DNA from: Coemansia sp. RSA 1804
Taxonomy: Eukaryota > Kickxellomycota > Kickxellomycetes > Kickxellales > Kickxellaceae
DNA length: 45,365 nucleotides
Assembly: GCA_027578815.1 (NCBI GenBank)
Contig: JANBTH010000050.1
Span: 1 to 45,365 of the forward strand
Direction: 5' to 3'
The position numbers were made by a program, and so were the translations under genes. Position 1 is the first letter of the stretch. Each line of letters begins with the position of its first letter. Of this stretch, positions 30,115 through 38,979 are shown in pieces. The notes under the pieces are model-generated. The model searched no databases and was not told the origin of the DNA. It worked only from the letters and a program-made list of their open reading frames with translations.

Positions 30115-31923
30115 ATGAGCCCGCAGACACAACAGCCGTCGGTGGGCAACGGCGGGTGCAGCGAAGCGGCAGACACGCTGCCGAACTCGCGCACGATAAA
30201 CGAGTACGCGGGGCTTTCCAGCGCGCAGGAATCGGGGGTCACGACACCGGTCAACGGCACAGGCAGCAGCATGGGCACCAGCGCCATCACCGGCGAGAGA
30301 AGCGGCGGGACGGTAGCAAACGCAGCAGCCGGGCGGAAACTGGCAACTGACGGAGAAGGAGAGCCAGACTACCTGCAGATGATCCTCAACTCGTATGTGT
30401 ACGATGTAGCGTCAGAAACACCGCTGACGCAGGCAACTAATCTGTCGGCCAAATGCAACAACAAGGTGTTTCTGAAGCGCGACGATCTGCAGGACGTGTT
30501 CTCGTTCAAGATCAGAGGCGCGTACAACAAGATCAGTCACCTGACGGCGGCGGAGAAGGCGCGCGGAATCATCGCGTGCTCGGCCGGGAACCACGCGCAG
30601 GGCGTAGCGCAGTCAGCCAAGCACCTGGGAATCAGCGCAACCATCGTCATGCCGGTGCTGACGCCGGCCATCAAGTGGCGGAATGTGCAGCGGCTGGGCG
30701 CGGAGGTTGTGCTGCATGGCGCCGGCTTCGACCAGGCCAAGGAGGAGTGTGCGCGGCTGGCCAAGCTGCGTGGCCTCACTAACATCCCGCCATTCGACGA
30801 CCCGCACGTGATTGCCGGACAGGGAACGGTTGCGATGGAGATCCTGCGCCAGCGCAAGGCCGCCGACATCGATGCGATCTTTGTGCCTGTGGGTGGCGGC
30901 GGCCTGATAGCTGGCGTGGCGGCGTATGTCAAGCGCGTGTCGCCCGGTGTGCGGGTTGTGGGGGTCGAGACGGTGGACTCGTGCGCAATGGCGCAGTCGC
31001 TGGAGGCCGGGCGGCGTGTTGCGTTGCGCGAGGTCGGGCTGTTTGCCGACGGCACGGCGGTGTGCCAGGTCGGGAAGGAGTGCTTCCGCGTAGCCAGCGC
31101 GCTTATCGACGACATGGTTCTTGTCACCAACGATGAGGTGTGTGCTGCTATCAAGGATGTGTTCGAGGATACGCGCAGCGTTCTGGAGCCGTCGGGCGCG
31201 CTGGCTGTGGCCGGACTCAAGCGCTACGCGCGGGACCGTGCGCTCAGTGGCAAGTCGCTGGTGGCGCTGACGTCGGGCGCTAACATGAACTTTGACCGCC
31301 TGCGCTTTGTGGCAGAGCGCGCGGCTATTGGCGAGCGCAGGGAGGTTCTCCTCTCGGTTGTTATTCCGGAACGCCCGGGCAGCTACATCCGCCTCCACGA
31401 CATCATCTACCCGCGCGCCATCACCGAATTCACGTACCGCTACGGCCACCCGGAGAACGCCCACATCTTCATGTCCTTTGAGGTCTCCGATCGCGAGCGC
31501 GAGGTCCCCGACATCATCCGCCGTCTGGCCGCGCAGTCGATGGTTGCCACCGATCTCTCCGACAACGAGCTGGCCAAATCCCACGCCCGCTACATTGTTG
31601 GTGGCCGCAGCTCCGTCCCCAACGAGTATCTGATCCGCTTTGAGTTCCCCGAGCGCCATGGCGCGCTGAAGAAGTTCCTTGGTGGGCTGCAGTTTGACTG
31701 GAACATCTCGCTGTTCCAGTACCGCAACTTTGGCCAGGACGTTGCGAAGGTCCTGGTTGGCATCCAGGTGCCCCTGTCGTCAGACGATGCCGCTGAGCCA
31801 TCCTCCTCTGGTCTGGAGCCCGGCCAGATCCCTCCGTCGCTCCAGCGGTTCCTCGACGACCTCGATTATCGCTACGTCAACGAAACAACCAACCCTGTTT
31901 TCCAGCAGTTCATGCGCTACTAG
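30115..31923 (+). CDS. Threonine dehydratase (threonine deaminase), biosynthetic
   Basis: 602 aa in one frame. PLP-dependent fold-type II catalytic domain at ~80-400: substrate and cofactor motif FSFKIRGAYNK with the Schiff-base Lys near residue 132, SAGNHAQGVA (~161-170), and the glycine loop PVGGGGLIAGV (~258-268) that holds the PLP phosphate. Two ACT-like regulatory domains follow (~410-600): VIPERPGSYIRLHDII and then FEFPERHGALKKFL. This is the architecture of isoleucine-feedback-regulated IlvA/Ilv1. It converts threonine to 2-oxobutanoate, the first step of isoleucine synthesis, normally in mitochondria. The first ~75 residues are Ser/Gly/Thr-rich with few Arg and several acidic residues, not a classical presequence. 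An in-frame stop lies just upstream of the ATG. Strongly GC-rich codon use. Confidence 0.95.
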   Translation: MSPQTQQPSVGNGGCSEAADTLPNSRTINEYAGLSSAQESGVTTPVNGTGSSMGTSAITGERSGGTVANAAAGRKLATDGEGEPDYLQMILNSYVYDVASETPLTQATNLSAKCNNKVFLKRDDLQDVFSFKIRGAYNKISHLTAAEKARGIIACSAGNHAQGVAQSAKHLGISATIVMPVLTPAIKWRNVQRLGAEVVLHGAGFDQAKEECARLAKLRGLTNIPPFDDPHVIAGQGTVAMEILRQRKAADIDAIFVPVGGGGLIAGVAAYVKRVSPGVRVVGVETVDSCAMAQSLEAGRRVALREVGLFADGTAVCQVGKECFRVASALIDDMVLVTNDEVCAAIKDVFEDTRSVLEPSGALAVAGLKRYARDRALSGKSLVALTSGANMNFDRLRFVAERAAIGERREVLLSVVIPERPGSYIRLHDIIYPRAITEFTYRYGHPENAHIFMSFEVSDREREVPDIIRRLAAQSMVATDLSDNELAKSHARYIVGGRSSVPNEYLIRFEFPERHGALKKFLGGLQFDWNISLFQYRNFGQDVAKVLVGIQVPLSSDDAAEPSSSGLEPGQIPPSLQRFLDDLDYRYVNETTNPVFQQFMRY

Positions 31924-32136
31924 CCACACTACAATTACACTTCTCCCCTCCATTTGAAACGTTGAAAAACAAGCATTTGTTTCAATGGGGTTTCAAGTGG
32001 AATATAAAAAGTATGTTATTTACTATAAGGAAACCTATCAAAATACTATTCAGGACAAGCCGCGGCTTTTATACGTTGGCGCTCATTGTCCGGTACAGCT
32101 TGTAACATTCTTATTGTCCTTTGTGAGGATGTTGTG

Positions 32137-32242
32137 TTAGACACCGATCTCAGATCATCACTCATTATACAGAGTCGCGTATCATTATCAGAGCTGATTG
32201 ATATTAGTCGCTGATCTCAGGACCTCACTCATTGCTCTGAGC
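32137..32242. repeat. Diverged direct repeat pair
   Basis: Two ~38-base copies beginning at 32137 and 32204, sharing TTAG, GATCTCAG and TCACTCATT blocks in the same order, roughly three-quarters identical. Function unknown. Confidence 0.55.
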
Positions 32243-32632
32243 AACAAATAAGAAGACGACAGGTGTTGCTTCTCCTTATGGCGGTGTAAACGACCATTTT
32301 TGGGGCGACAGTATCGGCTCTGAAGTCTAGCTGCGCAATATCCATCACCCACCCTTTGAGAACGTTGAGCTCTACGGGTTGATGGCAAGAATCCTTCATC
32401 TGGCGCCCGCTCCAAACAACGGAATCGCTGCGTTCTCGTACTGGTGGCTCCGTCAGTAAACTCGTTGCCATTTTGGCTTTAGACTATTATCTTGTTTGTG
32501 CGTCGGATATCTTTCTAACATAGGTTGCTTGGAATTATTTTTTTACTGCTCAACATGTGACAACGGTATCATTTTGAAGTATATCTTATTAACTCTAATT
32601 TGATGTACACTGGTCTAAAGTAATAGAAACTT

Positions 32633-32733
32633 CCATATATTGACAAAAAGAGAGTTTATAAAACATTGAAGCAAAAATTTGCTCTTTTTTAAAAAGACAA
32701 ACCCTCTTCAATCTTCTATTGCACAAAGTCAAT
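32633..32733 (+). promoter_or_regulatory. Conserved upstream element, copy 1
   Basis: Starts CCATATATTGACAAAAAGAG and ends with CACAAAGTCA. Homologous ~100-bp blocks lie before all three acyltransferase genes. This one begins 434 bases before the ATG at 33067. It may be a shared control region or simply part of the duplicated unit. Confidence 0.65.
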
Positions 32734-32917
32734 AAGCTGTCTTTATAATAATGAATAGATGAAAACAGCAAGTCAACCATTTCACATATTGGATATGAAA
32801 TTTAAAGCAGATGATAATATTGGTCTATGTGACAAACATAAATAGAAGCCACACCTTTCAGCAAGCAAATCTACTATTTTCTGATAATTTGGATTTTTAT
32901 TTTCATGGCTGATAACA

Positions 32918-32924
32918 TATATAA
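32918..32924 (+). promoter_or_regulatory. Probable TATA box for acyltransferase 1
   Basis: TATATAA about 145 bases before the ATG. A similar CATACATAAG sits at the comparable place before the third gene. Confidence 0.4.
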
Positions 32925-33066
32925 GCAAGACGTTTTTCTACACAACATCTCCTTTTTAAACTAGATAACTCGTCCTCGTCTCAAATAAAAATTTTTACTC
33001 TATTCTTTTGTTCTGCTAGTTTTTCTTTTTTAAACTCCAATACCATTTTTATCATTATAATTGAAG

Positions 33067-34584
33067 ATGGATTCATTTACCAACTCTGTTAGCTCTCAGC
33101 TTATATATCTTGAGGGTCATGAGGTTCGTAGGTCGCATAGCCATATTGCAATGGGATTCTGGTACAAGAATGACAATCCCGACTCTTCAGATGAGTTTAT
33201 GCCGCCTAAGCTGTTAGAAGATGCTTTCTACAGAGCTCTTCAGGATTTTCCCATTCTTGCTGGTCATATAAAAACAGACAATTACAGTCGTATGTATGTT
33301 GATATAAATAAAAACAACCTAAACATGCCTGTTTATACAGATACTACTTGTGACTTGGACTATTCAGATATGGAGAAGATTGGATTCAATGTCAAAAAGC
33401 TTCCTATCGACTTGTATGGAACCTACGACGTTCCAGTCCCATCCAAGTTGTCTGGTGGAAAGATAAAGTCAGCCAACGTTCGTATCCTTCGCTTTAAAAA
33501 TAATAGTGGTGTGTTTGTGTACTCTAGTATTGCTCATTATACTACCGATGGATACGGATATTCTTGTTTTATGAGCCGCTGGGCTGAAGTAGCTAGATGG
33601 ATGCAGCAGCAGCAATCTGATATTGACAACAAGACCCAGTTGCCAGTACACGAGTACACCCATGATCGGGCTATCATAAATGGTTTGCGTTCTAACAAAA
33701 CCACCGCGTTGAAAACAGGAGCAGCAGACTCTATTCTAAATGGTAGCAACTTCATTAGCCGATGGATTGCAAGGCTATCGCCAGAGAAGCGTGGGTGGCT
33801 AATCAAAAAATGGATTGAGAAAAATGATGGCACCTTCTGCTTCTTCCATATTCCTTCAAAAACAGTAGAGGCTCTTCGGAGCTCTGTACAAAAACATGCT
33901 CCACCAGGCGTAAAGTATTCAATTAATGATATTCTTGTCACATATCTAGGAATTGTGGTTGCGCAGGCAAAGCAAAAAGCAAAGATTGACAAGGAAGCCA
34001 AGTCGTATGCTGCGGCTATTAACAAAATAGTTGGTCACAGCAACACTAAGCCACTAACTGAACTAGAAGTGCTGATAAATGTAAATGTGCGCTCACATGT
34101 AGAACACCCCAATATTAAAAATTACATGGGGAATATGAATATTCCAAAGAGTGCTAAATTTCCATATGACCTGATTCAAAATGGACCCACGGTTGATAAT
34201 ATAGCCACACTGGCGCAGAAGATTCGTCAGATTGCTTCAGAGCCGCATGTTGAATTCTATGCTCAAAGAGGATTCCTGTTGGATATCAGACCAGATAGTC
34301 TTGCATACCATACGTTTTTTGGTGCAAAGGGTAAGGAGATGCTTGGAACGAGCAGTCATACAAGGTTTGCTTATTATGAGGTTGACTTTGGATCTGGCGT
34401 ACCGACATTAGTACGCCATGTATCAGTTTCATCAAATGGCGTTATGTATATAATGCCCACAAATCCAAAGCTAGGTGGCTATGAGGTTGAACTCAGACTC
34501 GCGCCAAATGAGATGAACAATGTTATCCAGAACACAGGCTGGATGAAACTAGTGGACAGCTATGATTGTTACTCAGCTAAATAA
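33067..34584 (+). CDS. BAHD-like acyltransferase, tandem copy 1
   Basis: 505 aa from ATG at 33067 (a TTG lies two codons earlier; the ATG is preferred because the sequence MDSFTNSVSSQ aligns with the start of copy 3). The catalytic HxxxD is seen as HYTTD (His157, Asp161), followed by GYG. The second family motif, usually DFGWG, is present as DFGSG at ~440-444. Domain 1 covers ~1-200 and domain 2 ~260-490, with the conserved MPTNPKLGGYEVEL near the end. Members of the transferase family move acyl groups from acyl-CoA to alcohols or amines in secondary metabolism; substrate and acyl donor are unknown. No signal peptide or membrane segment is visible, so it is probably cytosolic. AT-rich codon use, unlike ILV1 next door. 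Confidence 0.85.
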   Translation: MDSFTNSVSSQLIYLEGHEVRRSHSHIAMGFWYKNDNPDSSDEFMPPKLLEDAFYRALQDFPILAGHIKTDNYSRMYVDINKNNLNMPVYTDTTCDLDYSDMEKIGFNVKKLPIDLYGTYDVPVPSKLSGGKIKSANVRILRFKNNSGVFVYSSIAHYTTDGYGYSCFMSRWAEVARWMQQQQSDIDNKTQLPVHEYTHDRAIINGLRSNKTTALKTGAADSILNGSNFISRWIARLSPEKRGWLIKKWIEKNDGTFCFFHIPSKTVEALRSSVQKHAPPGVKYSINDILVTYLGIVVAQAKQKAKIDKEAKSYAAAINKIVGHSNTKPLTELEVLINVNVRSHVEHPNIKNYMGNMNIPKSAKFPYDLIQNGPTVDNIATLAQKIRQIASEPHVEFYAQRGFLLDIRPDSLAYHTFFGAKGKEMLGTSSHTRFAYYEVDFGSGVPTLVRHVSVSSNGVMYIMPTNPKLGGYEVELRLAPNEMNNVIQNTGWMKLVDSYDCYSAK

Positions 34585-35168
34585 ACAACTATATTTTTCT
34601 TGGTTTTTTCTTTTTCAATACATCAGATTTCAACATGTATTAGTGGGAATCTAACCTTCACCACTTTGGCTCTGGGTATATTTTAGTTGGTTCTCATTTG
34701 ATGAGCACTGGTCTGTACAAAGTAAAGGAAGCTTCCATATATTGGCAAAAAGAGAGTTGATGAAATACTGAAGCAAACTCTGCTCTTTACAAAAAGGCAA
34801 GCCCTCCTCAACCTCCTCTTGGACAAAGTCAGTGAATCTTTTTTAAAACAGTAAATTGATGGAAACAGTTATTCATCCATTTCACATATTAGATATGGAT
34901 ATTAAAGCAAGTGACCTGCTGTTTATTTCACCAAACAAAAGTAAAATTCACATATTTTGGAAGCCAAATCCAATATTCCTCAAAAATATAAACCTTTTCA
35001 CTAATATACAGTCAAAAGCTTTTCTTTCTTCACGATAACTCCATTTTCAAAATTAAAACTATTCTTTTCTTAAAAAGTTCATTTTCTATCGTATTGCGCT
35101 GCTAAATATCCTGTGTATACTATATTCATATACACTTTAATAACAGCGTTTTATCACCATTCTTTAAA
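34585..35168. other. Intergenic between acyltransferases 1 and 2
   Basis: AT-rich. It contains the 3' flank of copy 1 and the conserved upstream element of copy 2 (34735-34832). No gene seen; a 60-codon frame at 34856 is not supported. Confidence 0.6.
34735..34832 (+). promoter_or_regulatory. Conserved upstream element, copy 2
   Basis: Starts CCATATATTGGCAAAAAGAG and ends GACAAAGTCA. It begins 434 bases before the ATG at 35169. The similarity extends upstream into TTTGATGxxCACTGGTCT shared with copy 1. Confidence 0.65.
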
Positions 35169-36690
35169 ATGAATTCATTTATTAGATCCTCACGCTATCA
35201 GCTTATATACCTTGAGGGTCATGAGGTTCGTAGGTCAAATTGTAGTATTGCAATGGGATACTGGTACAAAAATGACAATTCCGACTCTTTAGAAGAATTC
35301 ATGCCGCCAAAGCTGTTAGAAGATGCTTTCTACAGGGCACTCCAAGACTTCCCTATCCTTGCTGGTCATTTAAAAACAGATAAGCATAGTCGCATGTATA
35401 TTGAGGTAGATGAATACAACCTGAACATGCCCGTTTACACAGATACCACTTGCGACCTGAAGTATTCAGATATAGAGAAAGCTGGGTTTAATCTTTTAAA
35501 TCTTCCTATTGACTTGTATGGAACCTACGGAGTTCCGGTTCCATCCAAATTGTTTGGTGGAAAGATAAAACCAACCAATATTCGCATTCTTCGTTTTAAA
35601 AACAATAGTGGTGTGCTTGTGTACTCCAGCATCATTCATTGTGTTATGGATGGGTATGGATATGTTCATTTTATGAATCGCTGGGCTGAAGTAGCTAGAT
35701 GGATGCAGCAGCAGCAGCAATCTGAGGCCGGCAGCGAGATACAGCTGCAAGAACATGAGTACGCTCATAATCGGGCTATTCCAAATGGTTTGCGTTCCGA
35801 CGAAATTACTCCATCAACTTGGGAAACAGTTGGCTCTATTATTTGTTGCAGTAATGTCGTTAGCAGGTGGATTGCAAAGTTATCGCCAGAAAAGCGTGGG
35901 TGGCTATTTAAAAAGTGGAAAGAAGAGAAAAATCACACATACTGTTTCTTTCACATTCCTTCCAAAACAATTCAGGATCTTCGGAGCTCTGTACAAAAGC
36001 ATGCTCCGCCAGACGTAAAGTATTCTATCAATGACATCCTCACCACATGTCTTGCTATAGCTGTTGTAGAGGCAAAGCAGAAGGCAAAAGCAGATAAAAA
36101 AAGGCAAATTAAATGATTCAGCTATTAGCAAGTTGCTCAGCCGCGACAATGATGAGACTCCGACTACATTTAAAGTAATGATAAACATAAATGTACGCCC
36201 GCATGTAGATCATCCTGATGCTGAAAACTACATGGGGAATATGACTATTCCAAGAATCGTTAGATTCCCATATGATTTATTGCAAAAAGGATCCACGGTT
36301 GAAAATATAGCCACACTTGCAGAGGAAATCCGCGATGTTGTCTCGGAATCACATGTTGAAACCTATGGCTTAAACGGATTCCTGCTGGATTTCATGCCAG
36401 AATATCTTGCACATATTACATTTTTTAGTTCAAAAGGTAGTGATATGCTTAAAACAAGCAACCATTCCCGATTTGCGCACTATGAGGTTGACTTTGGAGC
36501 CGGTGCACCAGCACTAGTACGCCATGCATCTCTTTCATCTAATGGCTTTGCATATATTATGCCCACCAATCCAAAACTAGGTGGCTATGAGGTTGAACTT
36601 AAACTCTCACCAAAGGAAGCGGAAAACATTATCCAGAATACAGGCTGGATGAAACTAGTGGACAGCTACAATTGCTACACAGCTAAATAA
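35169..36690 (+). pseudogene. BAHD-like acyltransferase, tandem copy 2, frameshifted
   Basis: The start aligns with copies 1 and 3 and HxxxD is intact (HCVMD, His157, Asp161). The frame runs to a TGA at 36114-36116, ending ..KADKKRQIK, about 315 residues in. The break coincides with a run of seven A (36096-36102). The paralogues' protein continues in the next frame to 36690, with INVRPHVDHPDAENYMGNM, DFGAG and MPTNPKLGGYEVEL. Only one extra base separates this from an uninterrupted gene of family length, about 506 codons. The two halves otherwise look selected, without other stops. Either a recent pseudogene, a homopolymer sequencing or assembly error, or, less likely, translational slippage. 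A short protein ending at the first stop would keep HxxxD but lose the second domain. Confidence 0.75.
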
Positions 36691-37295
36691 AAAATTGCAT
36701 TTTTTGTTTTGTTTCATTTTCTTATTTTACCCTTTCAATACATCCCATTTCAGCATGTCAAAGTAATAGGAATCTAGCTTACGCTACTTTGACTCCGGGT
36801 GAATTTCAATTTGTTTTTCATTTGGAGAGCTTTAGTTCACACAATAATGGGGGACTTCCATATATTGGCAAAAAGCGATCTCATAAAATACTGAAACAGA
36901 CTCTGCTCTTTACAAAAAAGCAAACCCCCTTAATCTCATCTTGCACAAAGTCAGTACATTTTCTTTACAACAATATAATGACAGAAACAGAACTTTAATC
37001 GGATTACACATTTAGTGTAAATATCAGCACAAATGGCATTATTGTTCTGTGTGACAAACAGAAACAGAAGCCATACATTCTAAGCAGCAAACATATTACC
37101 ACCTAGCAATTTTGGTTTGATTTTTATGGCTAACAACATACATAAGAAAATATTTTTTAACAATATTTTCTCTTTTAAATTAAAGCTTTCCTGTCTTTAA
37201 CAATTTATACTTCATTTCTTCTCATTTCAAGGGAGTCTATATTTTTCATATTTTAGTTTATTTTCCTACTGGCTATTTTATTATTATACTCAAGA
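36691..37295. other. Intergenic between acyltransferases 2 and 3
   Basis: AT-rich. It holds the third conserved upstream element (36858-36956) and a TATA-like CATACATAAG near 37137. No gene supported. Confidence 0.6.
36858..36956 (+). promoter_or_regulatory. Conserved upstream element, copy 3
   Basis: Starts CCATATATTGGCAAAAAGCG and ends CACAAAGTCA. It begins 438 bases before the ATG at 37296, nearly the same spacing as the other two. Confidence 0.65.
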
Positions 37296-38789
37296 ATGGA
37301 ATCATTTACCAACTCTGTCAGTTCTCAAATTATATACCTTGATGGATATGAAGTTCGTAGGTCGCATAACCAAATTGCAATGGGATTCTGGTACAAAAAT
37401 GACTATCCCAACTCTTCGGATGAGCTCATGCCGCCTAAACTGTTAGAAGATGCTTTCTACAGGACACTCCAGGAATTTCCTATCCTTGCTGGCCATTTAA
37501 AAACAGATAAGCATGGTCGTATGTACATTGAAATAAACAAAGACAACCTGAACATGCCCGTATACACAGACACTACTTGTGACTTGGATTATTCAGACTT
37601 TCAAAAAGCTGGGTTCAGCATCAAGAAAATTCCAATTAATCTATATGGAACATACGGTGTTCCTGTTCCATCCAAGTTGTCTGGTGGGAAAATAAAGCCA
37701 ATTAACATTTGTATTCTCCGTTTCAAGAACAATAGCGGCATGCTTGTGTATTCTAGCATTGCTCACTTTACTACCGACGGATACGGATATTCTTGTTTTA
37801 TGAGCCGCTGGGCTGAAGTAGCCAGATGGATGCAGCAGCAATCTATTAAGAATGAGGACAATTCACCATTACTGGTACGTGAGTACAATCATGATCAGGC
37901 TATTCCAAATGGTTTGCGCTCCAACAAAACCACTGCGTTGGGTACAGCAGCAGCAAACTCATTTTTGAATGGCAGTAACATCATTAGTAGATGGATTGCA
38001 AGGTTATCGCCAGAGAAGCGTGGGTGGCTAATCAAAAAATGGATTGAGAAAAATGATGGCACCTTCTGTTTCTTCCATATTCCTTCAAAAACAATAGAGG
38101 CTCTTCGGAGCTCTGTACAAAAACATGCACCGCCAGGCATAAAGTACTCCATCAATGATGTTCTTGTCACATATCTGGGAATTGTCGTAGCACAGGCAAA
38201 GCAGAAGGCAAAAGCTGACAAGGAAATCAAATCATATGGTTCGGCTGTTAGCAACGCCAATGCTCCAACTGGATTTGATGTGGAGATAAACATAAATGTA
38301 CGCTCACATGTGGAAAACCCAAATGCTAAGAATTATATGGGGAATATGAATGTCGGGAAGAAAATCAGCTTTCCCTATGAGCTTATTCAGAAAGGACCCA
38401 CGGTTGAGAATATAGCCATACTGGCACATAAGATTCGTCAGGTCGCTTCAGAACCACATGTTGAATTCTATGCGCAATTAGGATTCCTACTGGATATCAG
38501 ACCAGAAAACCTTGTATACAAGACATTCTTTGGCAAAAAAGGTAAAGAAATGCTTGGAACAAGTAACCATTCCAGGTTTGCATACTATGATGTTGACTTT
38601 GGAGCCGGTGCACCAGCACTAGTACGCCATGCACGGCTTTCATCTAATAGCTTTGCATATATTATGCCCACCAATCCAAAGCTAGGTGGCTACGAGGTTG
38701 AAATTAAGCTTACTCCAGAGGAAGCCGAAAACGTTATCCAAATTACCAGCTGGATGAAACTCGTAGATAGCTATGAACGATATTCATAG
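37296..38789 (+). CDS. BAHD-like acyltransferase, tandem copy 3
   Basis: 497 aa in one frame. HxxxD is HFTTD (His157, Asp161), followed by GYG; the second motif is DFGAG (434-438). Overall very similar to copies 1 and 2. Bases encoding SRWIARLSPEKRGWLIKKW and the following ~30 codons are almost identical to copy 1, including silent sites. The region around DFGAGAPALVRHA is instead almost identical to copy 2. This mosaic suggests exchange between copies after duplication. No signal peptide. Predicted cytosolic acyl-CoA-dependent O- or N-acyltransferase of unknown substrate. Confidence 0.86.
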   Translation: MESFTNSVSSQIIYLDGYEVRRSHNQIAMGFWYKNDYPNSSDELMPPKLLEDAFYRTLQEFPILAGHLKTDKHGRMYIEINKDNLNMPVYTDTTCDLDYSDFQKAGFSIKKIPINLYGTYGVPVPSKLSGGKIKPINICILRFKNNSGMLVYSSIAHFTTDGYGYSCFMSRWAEVARWMQQQSIKNEDNSPLLVREYNHDQAIPNGLRSNKTTALGTAAANSFLNGSNIISRWIARLSPEKRGWLIKKWIEKNDGTFCFFHIPSKTIEALRSSVQKHAPPGIKYSINDVLVTYLGIVVAQAKQKAKADKEIKSYGSAVSNANAPTGFDVEININVRSHVENPNAKNYMGNMNVGKKISFPYELIQKGPTVENIAILAHKIRQVASEPHVEFYAQLGFLLDIRPENLVYKTFFGKKGKEMLGTSNHSRFAYYDVDFGAGAPALVRHARLSSNSFAYIMPTNPKLGGYEVEIKLTPEEAENVIQITSWMKLVDSYERYS

Positions 38790-38979
38790 CTGAATATACA
38801 TGTTTTATCTTTTTTCTAGTTTTCATTTTTATCATGTCTTTTCAATGCATTCAATTTCTACCAAATGTAGTAACCACACCCTTCTATACTGATCGTGGGT
38901 GCACAAGGTTTGGGTTCCCTTACTGTCCTTAATGGCTTGTTTCGGAACTCAATAAATACCCATGACCGGCCAGTGGTAT

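Larger units (their letters stand above)
31924..33066. other. Intergenic between ILV1 and the acyltransferase array
   Basis: GC content falls sharply after ILV1. It contains a diverged direct repeat (32137 and 32204) and the conserved upstream element of the first acyltransferase (32633-32733). An 80-codon minus-strand frame from ATG 32471 (AAAATGG) has no recognised domain and is not called a gene. Confidence 0.55.

Noticed and set aside
30537..31659. 227- and 348-codon minus-strand frames over ILV1
   Set aside because: Antisense shadows caused by GC-rich codons; ILV1 on the other strand is unmistakable.
32229..32471. 80-codon minus-strand frame with a good ATG context
   Set aside because: No recognisable domain, no paralogue in the window and overlapping no conserved element; kept only as a note in the intergenic entry.
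35169..36690. Reading the break in acyltransferase copy 2 as an intron
   Set aside because: The paralogues are uninterrupted there, the two frames meet within a few codons, and no GT..AG pair of sensible length fits.
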